Positions 8,571 through 17,195 of a stretch of DNA of 64,000 nucleotides are shown one piece after another (the first letter of the stretch is position 1; each line of letters begins with the position of its first letter). The notes below the pieces were generated by a model that ran no database searches, had not been told where the DNA came from, and was given only the letters and a program-made list of their open reading frames with translations. This stretch comes from Geomicrobium halophilum (lineage in GTDB: Bacteria; Bacillota; Bacilli; Bacillales; Marinococcaceae): the NCBI RefSeq assembly GCF_014207655.1, contig NZ_JACHHJ010000001.1, positions 1,178,001 through 1,242,000 of the forward strand, written 5' to 3'. The position numbers were made by a program, and so were the translations under genes.

Positions 8571-8681
8571 TTAATTTTTATCCGATTTAGCAAACGCGAA
8601 TAGCCCAATCGCCATAATAACCGCGATTAAAACTGCTATAAATGAAATACCGAGCACCGCGAGCCAGTCCATTCCTGTCAA
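8571..8681 (-). CDS. Putative 36-residue single-pass membrane protein
   Basis: A short ORF starting with TTG (8679-8681) seven bases after GGGGAG, or with an ATG three codons later. The protein begins MTGMDWLAVLGIS, has one hydrophobic helix of about 23 residues (roughly 6-28) and a short basic/acidic tail AKSDKN. It ends two bases short of the arm of a strong terminator and begins about 85 bases after mutL, so it would be the last gene of the mutS-mutL transcript. No homologue is recognised and the function is unknown. Support is the good ribosome site, the clean membrane segment and the terminator position. Confidence 0.6.
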   Translation of the reverse strand: MTGMDWLAVLGISFIAVLIAVIMAIGLFAFAKSDKN

Positions 8682-8766
8682 TTGGTTTCTCCCCTTTTCT
8701 CCTCTTTTATCTTCATTTTATCAAAGTATGGGACATGTAGCTGTGACGAACTGTTGACGATTTAGC

Positions 8767-10641
8767 CTACATGACCCGTTTAAACATCTTTTCCAGTTCG
8801 TAGCGGGTAATGTGGACGTAGATCGGCCGACCGTGGGGACAGGTAAAAGGATCCTCACACCCCCGTAAATCTTCCAAGAGCGCAAAAATTTCATCCTGCC
8901 TTAAATGCCGATTCGCTTTAATTGCCGCCTTACATGAGATTAATGCAGCCGCCTCTTCTCGTAAGCGACCGATATCAGGCTTCTCTATGGTGAGGATCTG
9001 TGCGATCAGCTCTCGAATCGTTTCTTCTTCCAAGCCTTTAGGAAACCAGGATGGGTGATCTATAATCCGAAACGTATGCACCCCGAACATTTCTAAATTT
9101 AGTCCGATTTGATCTAAGGCTGGAGCTAGCTCTTCAATGCGTGCAGATTCCTGCGGAGTAAACGTCATGGTAAAGGGAACCAATAGTGATTGGCTAGTTT
9201 GTTCAGGCTGCCCTAGTTTTGTCCGGTAGTATTCATAATTGATTCGCTCTTGCGCTGCATGTTGATCAATAAGGTAGAGCCCGTCCTCGTTTTGCGCCAA
9301 AATATAGGTGCCATGCAGCTGGCCAATTGGATACATTACAGGCACGCGCTCTCGCTCACGATCATTTTCCGCCAAACCCAAATGATGTTCATCCATCAGT
9401 GGCCGCTGTTCTTCATCTGCTGGATCTTGTTGTTGTTCTAATGAATCAGATCGTTGACTGCCTTTTTCCTTTTTAACAGGGTACTCTTCAATATCGGATT
9501 TCCCCTCTTGTATAGATTGCCCTGAAGCTGGTGATGATACACTAGTTGATGTTACCTCTTTTACTTGTGGGGCAAATGTGAGCGGCAATTCTTTAACTTC
9601 CTGCACTGGTTTGGATGGCGCTGAAACATCTTTTTCTTTCGTTTCCGGAATAAGCGTCTCTTTTTGTAAACGCGTTCGTATCATTTCACTTATTTCATGA
9701 AGTAACTCTTCTTCCTTACTTAAACGTACATCCCATTTCGATGGGTGAACATTGACATCAACCAACATCGGATTCATCTCAATAGCGATAACCACAATGG
9801 GGTAGCGGTGAATGGGTAAAAGGGTTTGGTAAGCTTTTTCGATCGCTTTCATAAATGGAAAATGTTTAATGTACCGACCATTGATAAAAACGCTTATATA
9901 GTGCCGGCTTGCCCGGTTAATATCTGGCTTAGCGATAAACCCGGAAATCTCAAAGTCCTGAGAATCGCGGGAAACAGCGAGCATATTTTCTGCTACTTGT
10001 TTACCGTATACAGCGTAAAGGACATCTTGTCGGTTTCCCTTCCCGTTTGTAAAGAGGAGTTGTTTTCCATTATGAACAAATCGAAACGAAACATCTGGAC
10101 GTGCTAAAGCCGTTCGATTAATAATATCTGTAGCATTGCCAAGTTCCGTATTGACCGTTTTCATGTATTTCAAACGAGCGGGGGTATTGAAAAAAAGCTC
10201 TTCTACAACAATCGAAGTTCCTTGACGCGCCTTAGCCTTTGTACGGGCGATCAAGCGCCCTCCCTGATAACGAAGCTGAATCCCCGCTGCATTATTTTGA
10301 GCAGTCTCCACCGTTAATTTTGAGACTGAGGAAATACTTGGAAGTGCCTCTCCCCGAAAACCGAGTGTTTTAATTTGATGAAGGTCGTCTTCATTTTGAA
10401 TTTTACTCGTTGCGTGCCGCAAGAACGCCTGTTCAACCTGATCAGGAGCGATTCCGGTTCCGTTATCTAATACATGAATTCGCGAAAGGCCGCCTTCCTC
10501 TAATTCAATATCAATACGAGTACTTCCAGCATCCAACGCGTTTTCCACGAGCTCTTTCACTACCGAGGCCGGCCGTTCAACCACTTCACCAGCTGCAATT
10601 TTATTGGAAAGCGTTTCTTCAAGAGTAACGATGGCATTCAT
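8767..10641 (-). CDS. mutL: DNA mismatch repair protein MutL
   Basis: Mismatch repair ATPase and endonuclease acting after MutS. It has 624 residues with the ATG at 10639-10641 behind AGGAGG. The GHKL ATPase domain shows NKIAAGEVVERP, DNGTGI and TLGFRGEALPSI. A charged, poorly conserved linker spans about 335-440. The C-terminal dimerisation domain has the metal endonuclease motif DQHAAQERINYE and the CPHGRP motif near the end, so it is the nicking type of MutL found in organisms without MutH. It follows mutS by 21 bases. Confidence 0.98.
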   Translation of the reverse strand: MNAIVTLEETLSNKIAAGEVVERPASVVKELVENALDAGSTRIDIELEEGGLSRIHVLDNGTGIAPDQVEQAFLRHATSKIQNEDDLHQIKTLGFRGEALPSISSVSKLTVETAQNNAAGIQLRYQGGRLIARTKAKARQGTSIVVEELFFNTPARLKYMKTVNTELGNATDIINRTALARPDVSFRFVHNGKQLLFTNGKGNRQDVLYAVYGKQVAENMLAVSRDSQDFEISGFIAKPDINRASRHYISVFINGRYIKHFPFMKAIEKAYQTLLPIHRYPIVVIAIEMNPMLVDVNVHPSKWDVRLSKEEELLHEISEMIRTRLQKETLIPETKEKDVSAPSKPVQEVKELPLTFAPQVKEVTSTSVSSPASGQSIQEGKSDIEEYPVKKEKGSQRSDSLEQQQDPADEEQRPLMDEHHLGLAENDRERERVPVMYPIGQLHGTYILAQNEDGLYLIDQHAAQERINYEYYRTKLGQPEQTSQSLLVPFTMTFTPQESARIEELAPALDQIGLNLEMFGVHTFRIIDHPSWFPKGLEEETIRELIAQILTIEKPDIGRLREEAAALISCKAAIKANRHLRQDEIFALLEDLRGCEDPFTCPHGRPIYVHITRYELEKMFKRVM

Positions 10642-10662
10642 TAGTCAACCTCCTCATGTCAA

Positions 10663-13254
10663 TCACTTCGAAGAACGAAGCTGTTTTTGCCATCCTGAGA
10701 TTGCTTGCAGAGCCTCAATTGGCGTCATATTCAACACATCAGCCTCACGTACGTATGTAGCAATTTCCTCAATTTCAGAATCAATGCCCTTTCTGGAGGT
10801 CTTAGCCGGTGGTCTTTCTTCATACGTAAAGAGTGGCAACTGCTCATGCTGCAGTTTTAATTCAGCTTCTGATTGCTGCTTTTCTTGAGGCTTTTCATAC
10901 TCCGTTAATAGCGTTCTCGCCCTCTCAATTACGGAATTAGGAAGATTGGCCAACTGAGCGACATGAATACCATAACTTTTATCCGCCCGTCCTTCCTCTA
11001 TTTTATGCAAGAAAACGACCTCTCCGCCTTCTTCCGTTGCTTTTACGTGGACATTCCATAACCGTTGCAGATGTTCTTCCAAGACGGTTAATTCATGATA
11101 ATGAGTGGAAAATAACGTTTTTGCGCCGACGTCTTCATGAATATATTCAATAATGGCTCGAGCAAGCGCCATTCCATCGTACGTGGAAGTCCCCCTGCCA
11201 ATTTCATCCAGCAGGATAAGGCTATCCGCACTTGCCTCTTGTAAGGCATGCTTTGTTTCGACCATCTCCACCATGAATGTACTTTGACCGCTTACCAGGT
11301 CATCCGCAGCACCAATGCGTGTAAAAATCCGATCAAACATCGGAATTACAGCTTCATCTGCAGGCACGTAACAACCAATTTGTGCCATGACAGCTATAAT
11401 GGCAATTTGTCGCATGTATGTGCTTTTTCCAGCCATATTTGGACCTGTAATTAACAGCTGTTCACGATCTTGGTCCATATAGACATCATTATCGACATAT
11501 GCGCCACTCTGCAATGTTGTTTCGACAACAGGATGGCGGCTTCCTTTTAACATCATCGTTCGGTCATGAGAAAACTGAGGACGAACATACCGTCTTTCCT
11601 CACTCACACGAGCAAAGCTTTGCATAACGTCAATATAAGCGATCATTTTTGCAAGTTGTTGTAGCTGCGAAATATAGGCGTTAGTTTCTTCTCTGACTTG
11701 CTTAAAAAGATTCAGTTCAAGTTGTTCCATTTTTTCTTCCGCTTCCAAGATCCGATTTTCCATATCTTTTAAATCGGGTGTGGCAAAACGTTCAGCGTTC
11801 GTTAGTGTCTGTTTCCGTTCAAAGCGGTCGGGAACGTTTGCTAACTGCGCTTTAGAAACTTCAATATAGTATCCAAACACACGGTTAAAACGTACTTTTA
11901 AATTTTGGATGCCCGTTTTTTCACGCTCTTCCTGCTCCAGGTTCGAAAGCCATGTTTTTCCATTTTCACTTGCTTCTCGATATTCGTCCAATTCCTTGTC
12001 ATATCCGCTGCGAATCATGCCCCCTTCACGTATCGTAACCGGAGGCTCGTCTACAAGAGCAGCTTCCAATCGTTGAAGTAACGGCTCGCATCGGTCGACC
12101 TCTTCTGTTAGATGTGTTCCCTCCTCCCCAAGGAAAGGCAAAATCTCCAAAATCCCGGGGATTTGACGTAAAGAATTTCTCAATTGGACGAGTTCACGCG
12201 CATTCACATTTCCGTACGCCACACGTCCTGCTAATCGTTCAAGGTCATAGACGTCTTTCAGTCTTTCCTGCAATTGTGCACGGGAAAGCACCTCATCAAC
12301 CAATTGATTGACAAGTGTTAACCTGCGTTCAATATCCGTTTTCCTCGCTAACGGCTGCTCAAGAAAACGTTGTAATAGACGGCCTCCCATCGCTGTACTC
12401 GTATGATCAAGGAGTTGGTAAAGAGAACCCTTTTTTTTCCGCTCTTGAAGCGAAGCGGTGAGTTCCAGATTACGTCGAGTATGTATATCCATTTGCATAT
12501 ACTCTTGCATAATAACCGTTCTCAATGGCTGCAAGTGTGCAAGTGCCCGTTTTTGCGTACGACCCAAGTAGTTGAGCATTTGGCCGAACGCTTTTTGTAT
12601 TTGTAGATTGGAGCCTTCGTAAAGGTGTTCATAATTTGAAGGGATCTCCTGGTTTTTTTCATAAGAAACAGTAAAAGGCGCGGCATTCTTCCATTCCTTC
12701 CATTCAGGAAGAAGATCATCCTCATTTGGAAAAATCACTTCATGCAACCCGTCAACCATGAGTGCCCGTTCAATGTCAATGACTGCAGAACCAATCACAC
12801 CGCCATCTGTTTCTCCAGTCGTTAGGTCAGTGCGAACATAAGCGGTATACCCGTTCTCATTGTTCGATAACGAGGCAATGTAGTGATTGTTGTCAGCCTT
12901 TAGAGCCTTCTCTTCCATGATGGTCCCAGGTGTAATAACACGAATGACCTCACGCTTAACGACTCCTTTTGCGCTTTGTGGGTCTTCAACTTGTTCACAG
13001 ATAGCAATTTTATATCCCTTTTCAATCAACCGGGTAATATAATTTTCTGCCGAATGATAAGGGACCCCACACATCGGGGCCGCATCTTCCCCCTTGCCCC
13101 GTCTAGTTAGTGTAATCTCCAGTTCGCGCGCAGCTAATTCGGCATCATTGAAAAACAGTTCATAGAAATCACCAAGTCGAAAGAATAAAAAAGCATCTTC
13201 ATATTGGCGTTTAATATCATAGTATTGCTGCATCATTGGTGTGGTTTTTGACAC
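10663..13254 (-). CDS. mutS: DNA mismatch repair protein MutS
   Basis: Recognises base mismatches and small loops and recruits MutL. It has 863 residues. The start is GTG (13252-13254) after GAGGAA. The N-terminal mismatch-binding domain begins TPMMQQYYDIKRQYEDAFLF-like and contains the FFRLGDFYELF loop with the mismatch-contacting Phe and Glu. The C-terminal ABC ATPase has Walker A GPNMAGKSTY, a Ser-rich signature and Walker B ILLDEIGRGT. The last ~70 residues form the helix-turn-helix dimer part after a variable linker. It is the first gene of a mutS-mutL unit downstream of cotE, the B. subtilis order. Confidence 0.98.
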   Translation of the reverse strand: MSKTTPMMQQYYDIKRQYEDAFLFFRLGDFYELFFNDAELAARELEITLTRRGKGEDAAPMCGVPYHSAENYITRLIEKGYKIAICEQVEDPQSAKGVVKREVIRVITPGTIMEEKALKADNNHYIASLSNNENGYTAYVRTDLTTGETDGGVIGSAVIDIERALMVDGLHEVIFPNEDDLLPEWKEWKNAAPFTVSYEKNQEIPSNYEHLYEGSNLQIQKAFGQMLNYLGRTQKRALAHLQPLRTVIMQEYMQMDIHTRRNLELTASLQERKKKGSLYQLLDHTSTAMGGRLLQRFLEQPLARKTDIERRLTLVNQLVDEVLSRAQLQERLKDVYDLERLAGRVAYGNVNARELVQLRNSLRQIPGILEILPFLGEEGTHLTEEVDRCEPLLQRLEAALVDEPPVTIREGGMIRSGYDKELDEYREASENGKTWLSNLEQEEREKTGIQNLKVRFNRVFGYYIEVSKAQLANVPDRFERKQTLTNAERFATPDLKDMENRILEAEEKMEQLELNLFKQVREETNAYISQLQQLAKMIAYIDVMQSFARVSEERRYVRPQFSHDRTMMLKGSRHPVVETTLQSGAYVDNDVYMDQDREQLLITGPNMAGKSTYMRQIAIIAVMAQIGCYVPADEAVIPMFDRIFTRIGAADDLVSGQSTFMVEMVETKHALQEASADSLILLDEIGRGTSTYDGMALARAIIEYIHEDVGAKTLFSTHYHELTVLEEHLQRLWNVHVKATEEGGEVVFLHKIEEGRADKSYGIHVAQLANLPNSVIERARTLLTEYEKPQEKQQSEAELKLQHEQLPLFTYEERPPAKTSRKGIDSEIEEIATYVREADVLNMTPIEALQAISGWQKQLRSSK

Positions 13255-13338
13255 AACGATTCCTCCACTATCAAACTACTACATAAAATTATATCATAAG
13301 AGAGACACTATTCGCTCGATGAAACATCATATGACGTG

Positions 13339-13366
13339 AAAAAACCAGAGGATGTCGTCCCCTGGT
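13339..13366 (-). terminator. Terminator of cotE
   Basis: On the minus strand CCAGGGGA pairs with TCCTCTGG and is followed by a T-run. It begins immediately after the cotE stop codon. Confidence 0.85.
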
Positions 13367-14031
13367 TAATCTTTCTTATCGCTATAATCCGGTTCCCTTT
13401 GTTTCCCTTCCTCATAATGATATCCTTGATCTCGATCTGAATGAGAACCATACGGGAAATCAAAATCATGAGGACGTCTTCCCAGAAAATCTGGTTCAAT
13501 CTCGTCTTTTAGCTCTTGATCAGATACTTGCTCCTCCCACTTAATATCACGGTAATATTCATCTTCCTTGTCCGGATGGATAAGAATGCACACTTTTGTT
13601 TCCCCAACGACTTCGGCAGCAAATTCTCTTTCCACTTCGACGCATACTTCCTTCTCTTTCTTGTCAATGGATGCTTCAAGTGTATTCGGTTGTTTTGTCG
13701 CCCTTGCAATCACATCTAAATCATCGGTCATCACTTCATCTGAGCGCATCGTAAGCGGAATAGTTTCTTTATAAGATACTTTTTCAGTCGCTACATCGGT
13801 TTTCGTATTATTATCATACGAATACCAGACATTAATATCATAGTCTCCATTAATTTCGACACTATCTCCTTTTCGTTTAGCGTCATACTTGTGGTTAATC
13901 ACCCAGCAGCCGAGGATGCTCGTCGGACGATGGTTGGGCTTGATCGAATGAGTCGTTTTCGAGAACTTTTTTCCCTTTCCACAAACTGCTTTTGTAATGA
14001 TTTCACGGTAATGCTCCTTATTTGTAGCCAA
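13366..14031 (-). CDS. cotE: Outer spore coat morphogenetic protein CotE
   Basis: Organises the outer coat of the spore. It has 221 residues; B. subtilis CotE has about 180, and the extra length is a longer acidic, Asp/Tyr-rich tail (DFDFPYGSHSDRDQGYHYEEG). The start is TTG (14029-14031), eight bases after GGAGGG. Family blocks are clear: YREIITKAVCGKGKKFSK, SILGCWVINHKYDAKR, DINVWYSYDNNTKT and AAEVVGETKVC. A candidate sigma-E promoter lies about 60 bases upstream. It stands alone between dps and mutS, with its own terminator. Confidence 0.95.
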   Translation of the reverse strand: MATNKEHYREIITKAVCGKGKKFSKTTHSIKPNHRPTSILGCWVINHKYDAKRKGDSVEINGDYDINVWYSYDNNTKTDVATEKVSYKETIPLTMRSDEVMTDDLDVIARATKQPNTLEASIDKKEKEVCVEVEREFAAEVVGETKVCILIHPDKEDEYYRDIKWEEQVSDQELKDEIEPDFLGRRPHDFDFPYGSHSDRDQGYHYEEGKQREPDYSDKKD

Positions 14032-14086
14032 GTGACGGTCCCTCCCTTAGTATTCGTCTTGGCGGCGTGTTCATGCCTCTTCTTCA

Positions 14087-14114
14087 TATGTATGAGCAGT
14101 TTTCCTGTTCATGC
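14087..14114 (-). promoter_or_regulatory. Candidate sigma-E promoter of cotE
   Basis: On the minus strand CATACATA (14087-14094) fits the sigma-E -10 pattern CATACAHT at seven of eight places. GCATGAA lies 13 bases upstream as a weak -35. B. subtilis cotE is known to be sigma-E controlled; this site is a prediction. Confidence 0.4.
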
Positions 14115-14151
14115 CCCCTGATTAGAAAAACTTAGCTTACCAAAAGCATAT

Positions 14152-14180
14152 TAAAAAAACCCGCCGACATCGGCAGGTTT
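14152..14180 (-). terminator. Terminator of dps
   Basis: CCTGCCGA pairs with TCGGCGGG on the minus strand and is followed by seven T residues, 10 bases after the dps stop codon. Confidence 0.9.
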
Positions 14181-14190
14181 TTGATCAGAG

Positions 14191-14670
14191 TTATTCTTTT
14201 CCGGAATAAGCCCGTAGCATCCAGGCATCTTGTTGATAATCGCGGGCGATATCTTGTACGGCATCGGCAAGGGAAAGTGCTTTGTTGTCTTCAAGGTTTT
14301 CCACAAGTTCTAGTAATTGTGAGCTGAGCGCTTCTAAATCTGCGGTTAATGTCTCCACCATTTCATCCTTGTCTTCCGTACCGGTTGCCTCATCGATGGT
14401 GGCCACAGATAGATAATCCTTCATCGTTGCTAATGGCTGTACTTTGATCGCGAGCATCTGCTCGGCATAATCATCGATAAAACCTTGCGTTTTGTTATAC
14501 AATTCCTCGAATTTCTGATGAAGGGAGAAGAAATTCGGCCCTTTTACAAACCAATGATAGTTATGCAATTTTATAAACAACACGTTTAAGTTCGCAAGTT
14601 CCCTATTTAAATCTTTTTCCAATACGCGTGCACCTTGTCCTTTAATTTCAGTTGTTGTACGTTTTGCCAT
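14191..14670 (-). CDS. dps: Dps/MrgA-family ferritin-like DNA-protecting protein
   Basis: A 159-residue mini-ferritin that oxidises and stores iron with hydrogen peroxide and coats DNA. The ATG at 14668-14670 follows AAGGAGG. The inter-subunit ferroxidase site is visible in LHNYHWFVKGPNFFSLH and FEELYNKTQGFIDDYAEQ (His, His, Asp, Glu ligands). The N-terminal tail is basic (AKRTTTEIKGQG), which would suit DNA binding. A perfect PerR operator overlaps the promoter, so peroxide-induced expression is expected, as for mrgA of B. subtilis. It is a single-gene unit with its own terminator. Confidence 0.93.
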   Translation of the reverse strand: MAKRTTTEIKGQGARVLEKDLNRELANLNVLFIKLHNYHWFVKGPNFFSLHQKFEELYNKTQGFIDDYAEQMLAIKVQPLATMKDYLSVATIDEATGTEDKDEMVETLTADLEALSSQLLELVENLEDNKALSLADAVQDIARDYQQDAWMLRAYSGKE

Positions 14671-14720
14671 GCGTATGACCTCCTTATAAAGTACGGCTGT
14701 TTCATGATTACAATGACTAT

Positions 14721-14749
14721 TATATTATAATCATTATAATATAACAACC
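14721..14749 (-). promoter_or_regulatory. Promoter of dps with perfect PerR box
   Basis: TTATAATCATTATAA at 14725-14739 is an exact match to the PerR consensus TTATAATNATTATAA. It sits inside a perfect palindrome of 11 bases on each side of one central base (14721-14743). On the minus strand TTGTTA and TATAAT with a 17-base gap form a sigma-A promoter overlapping the operator, so bound PerR would block RNA polymerase. Confidence 0.85.
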
Positions 14750-14828
14750 ATTATTAATAAATCTGCGTTGCTACTTATCTGTTTCCCGGATGTTGGCGAT
14801 TATATGCCTCTTTTTCGTAAAAAATTTA

Positions 14829-14874
14829 AAAAGAATACAAAACACCCCTTTACCGCTTGTGGCAAAGGGGTGTT
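14829..14874 (-). terminator. Strong hairpin terminator between dps and ricA
   Basis: AACACCCCTTT (minus strand) pairs with AAAGGGGTGTT around a 12-base loop, followed by a T-rich tract. It lies 130 bases beyond the ricA terminator and six bases after a 32-codon ORF. Confidence 0.8.
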
Positions 14875-14879
14875 CAGGA

Positions 14880-14978
14880 TCAATCGCATAGTTCTAAAAA
14901 AAATGAAGTTAATAACGCCTCGATGCTGTCTCCATAATTTCCGCCAAGTCCTACAACGACTGCTTTTATACCTTTCAC
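14880..14978 (-). CDS. Possible 32-residue peptide ORF between two terminators
   Basis: GTG-initiated ORF reading VKGIKAVVVGLGGNYGDSI, then a hydrophobic end to LELCD. Its stop codon lies six bases before a strong terminator, and the ricA terminator lies about 30 bases before its start. The ribosome site is poor (AGAAAAG) and no clear promoter was found, so coding is uncertain. It may be a decayed gene end or a real small protein. No homologue is recognised. Confidence 0.25.
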   Translation of the reverse strand: MKGIKAVVVGLGGNYGDSIEALLTSFFLELCD

Positions 14979-15007
14979 CTTCTACAACTTTTCTGTATAC
15001 CTTGATG

Positions 15008-15045
15008 TAAAAAATAGCTGACCATGGAAGGTACATGGCAGCTAT
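15008..15045 (-). terminator. Terminator of miaB-ricA
   Basis: ATAGCTGCCATG pairs imperfectly with CATGGTCAGCTAT on the minus strand and is followed by six T residues. It lies just after the ricA stop codon. Confidence 0.85.
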
Positions 15046-15052
15046 TCGTATT

Positions 15053-15463
15053 TTATCCTATTACATTTTGATTCTCTGTCTCGGATTCTTTACCGTTTCG
15101 ATCAGTAATTTCGTTTGTAACCGCATTGGATATGGTCGTTGACACGAGCTGAAGCACTTCATTGACATCAGTTTGGCTTTGCTTAAACTCTTTTACAAGC
15201 GGTATCTCATCAATTTCAGCATGCAAGGCATTGATTTCTGCTTCCTTCTTCTTGACACCTTCTGATTTATTATAATGCTTTAAGTTTACAAGCTCTTTTT
15301 GCTTGGATTTAATTTCGTCAATGAGTGATTGTATCTTTGTATTTTGATTAATCTTTTCCTCAGCCTTGATAAAAAAATCAACTTCTTCGGTGTCAACGAT
15401 CATTTTTCCAAGGTCTTTTGCCTTATCAAGAATCTCATCCTTCGTATACAACCGCTCGTTCAT
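15053..15463 (-). CDS. ricA: RicA (YmcA), subunit of the RicAFT RNA-processing complex
   Basis: Small helical protein of the YlbF/YmcA family, 136 residues. In B. subtilis it forms a complex with RicF (YlbF) and RicT (YaaT) that works with RNase Y in mRNA maturation and affects biofilm, competence and sporulation. Family blocks seen are [47 protein letters not shown] and [16 protein letters not shown]. The ATG overlaps the miaB stop codon by four bases (ATGA), so the two are translationally coupled. The partner nuclease gene rny is also in this window. Confidence 0.95.
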   Translation of the reverse strand: MNERLYTKDEILDKAKDLGKMIVDTEEVDFFIKAEEKINQNTKIQSLIDEIKSKQKELVNLKHYNKSEGVKKKEAEINALHAEIDEIPLVKEFKQSQTDVNEVLQLVSTTISNAVTNEITDRNGKESETENQNVIG

Positions 15464-17061
15464 ACGTTTTGCACCTCACTGTATTCGACCATTTGAGCAT
15501 CTAGAGACCACGTCTTTACGTCAGTAATCTTTACGTTTACAAGTTCACCTATGGAACTTTGGGGAGCACGTACATTCACCAGTTTATTCGTGCGCGTTCG
15601 CCCTGCCAAAACTTCAGGGTTTTTCTTACTTTCCCCTTCAAGGAGCACTTCTACAGTTTCCCCTCTCAATTTCTCATTGCTTTTCGCCGATAAGTCGTTC
15701 ACCACTTCATTTAATCGCTGCAGCCGATCACGCTTAACATCTTGAGGCACGTTGTCCTCCATACGTGCAGCTGGGGTTCCTTCCCGCGGGGAATAAATAT
15801 ACGTAAACGCACTATCGTAATCCATCTCTTTGACCAATGATAACGTATCTTCAAATTGCGCTTCTGTTTCATTCGGGAACCCGACAATCAAATCCGTCGT
15901 AAACGTCGCGTGCGGCATAGCTGTTTTAATTTTACGAGCAAGTTCCACGTATTCTTCCCTTGTGTATTTCCGCCCCATTAACTTCAAGATATCACTATTT
16001 CCATGTTGTACCGGTAAGTGGATATGTTCAAGGAGATTATCCCCTTTTGCGAGTACCTCAATCAAGCGATCATCAAAATCACGGGGGTGGCTCGTCGTAA
16101 AACGTACACGCGGAATATCGATTTTGCGGATTTCATCCATTAAGTCACCGAGTCCGAAACCATCTTCCAAATCCTTCCCATACGCGTTTACATTTTGACC
16201 GAGCAAAGTAACCTCTTTATACCCTTGTCTAGCAAGATCACGGATTTCATGAATAATGTCTTCAGGGCGTCGGCTTCGTTCTTTGCCACGTGTATAAGGA
16301 ACGATGCAATACGTACAGAACTTGTCGCATCCGTACATTATATTTACCCATGCCTGTATATTTCCTTGGCGACGACGGGGCATATTCTCTATAACATCCC
16401 CTTCTTTCGACCACACTTCAACGACCATTTCCTTACTGTGGATCGCATCCTTTAATAAGTTAGGTAAACGATGAATGTTATGTGTACCAAACACTAGATC
16501 AACATGTTGATGTTTTTGCAAAATCCGGTTGACGACATTTTCCTCCTGGGACATGCAGCCGCACATACCGAGAACAACCTCGGGACGTTCTTTTTTTAAA
16601 TGTTTTAAGTTCCCAATCTCACCGAAGACCTTATTCTCCGCATTTTCCCGGATGGCACACGTGTTTAATAAGATGACATCGGCATCATCAGTGGAATCCG
16701 TTGCTGTGAACCCGAGTTCTTCAAGGATTCCGGACATATTTTCTGTGTCATGAACATTCATCTGACAGCCGTACGTGCGAATGTAGTAACGCTTGCCGCG
16801 GCCAATATTTTGCATATCCTCCGGGATGCTGAAATCATAGTGAAATTCAACATCTTGACGCCGGCGCCGTTGGCCCTTTCGATAGTTTGGCTGGTCATTG
16901 ATTTTAATACTACGACCGCCAATACGCATGACTTCCTGACCTTCCTCGTTTTCTTCAACCGTTGCATTGGAGAAGTCAAAGTACTTGCTGTAATCTTTAT
17001 TTACACTGCTTTTTGCAGTTTGTGATTGGGTTTGTTGTTGACGGCGTTGTTTTTCGTTCAT
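15460..17061 (-). CDS. miaB: tRNA-2-methylthio-N6-dimethylallyladenosine synthase MiaB
   Basis: Radical-SAM methylthiotransferase that converts i6A37, made by MiaA, to ms2i6A37. It has 533 residues, including the ~60-residue N-terminal extension usual in Bacillales. The N-terminal UPF0004 domain has the first cluster Cys in [22 protein letters not shown] and GMCGCMSQ. The radical-SAM motif is [17 protein letters not shown]-terminal TRAM domain (about 455-520) binds tRNA. It is the first gene of the miaB-ricA operon, with a sigma-A promoter about 35 bases upstream. Confidence 0.97.
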   Translation of the reverse strand: MNEKQRRQQQTQSQTAKSSVNKDYSKYFDFSNATVEENEEGQEVMRIGGRSIKINDQPNYRKGQRRRRQDVEFHYDFSIPEDMQNIGRGKRYYIRTYGCQMNVHDTENMSGILEELGFTATDSTDDADVILLNTCAIRENAENKVFGEIGNLKHLKKERPEVVLGMCGCMSQEENVVNRILQKHQHVDLVFGTHNIHRLPNLLKDAIHSKEMVVEVWSKEGDVIENMPRRRQGNIQAWVNIMYGCDKFCTYCIVPYTRGKERSRRPEDIIHEIRDLARQGYKEVTLLGQNVNAYGKDLEDGFGLGDLMDEIRKIDIPRVRFTTSHPRDFDDRLIEVLAKGDNLLEHIHLPVQHGNSDILKLMGRKYTREEYVELARKIKTAMPHATFTTDLIVGFPNETEAQFEDTLSLVKEMDYDSAFTYIYSPREGTPAARMEDNVPQDVKRDRLQRLNEVVNDLSAKSNEKLRGETVEVLLEGESKKNPEVLAGRTRTNKLVNVRAPQSSIGELVNVKITDVKTWSLDAQMVEYSEVQNV

Positions 17062-17096
17062 AAGCCATCCCCTTTCCTACATTCCTACCCTTTAAA

Positions 17097-17125
17097 ATTA
17101 TAAAGCTTCCAAGACGTTAAAACAA
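17097..17125 (-). promoter_or_regulatory. Sigma-A promoter of miaB-ricA
   Basis: On the minus strand TTGTTT (17120-17125) and TATAAT (17097-17102) are 17 bases apart. Transcription would start near 17090, about 30 bases before the miaB ATG. Confidence 0.65.
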
Positions 17126-17195
17126 CCTCCCGCAACCACGATATGCTTTTCAGATTTCCCACATTGGGTCTTATCACAAAATCTTGCGGCCCCTT

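Noticed and set aside
14800-15036. 78-codon minus-strand ORF between dps and ricA
   Set aside because: It runs through two terminators and has a random-looking basic composition; the shorter ORF in another frame fits the terminators better.
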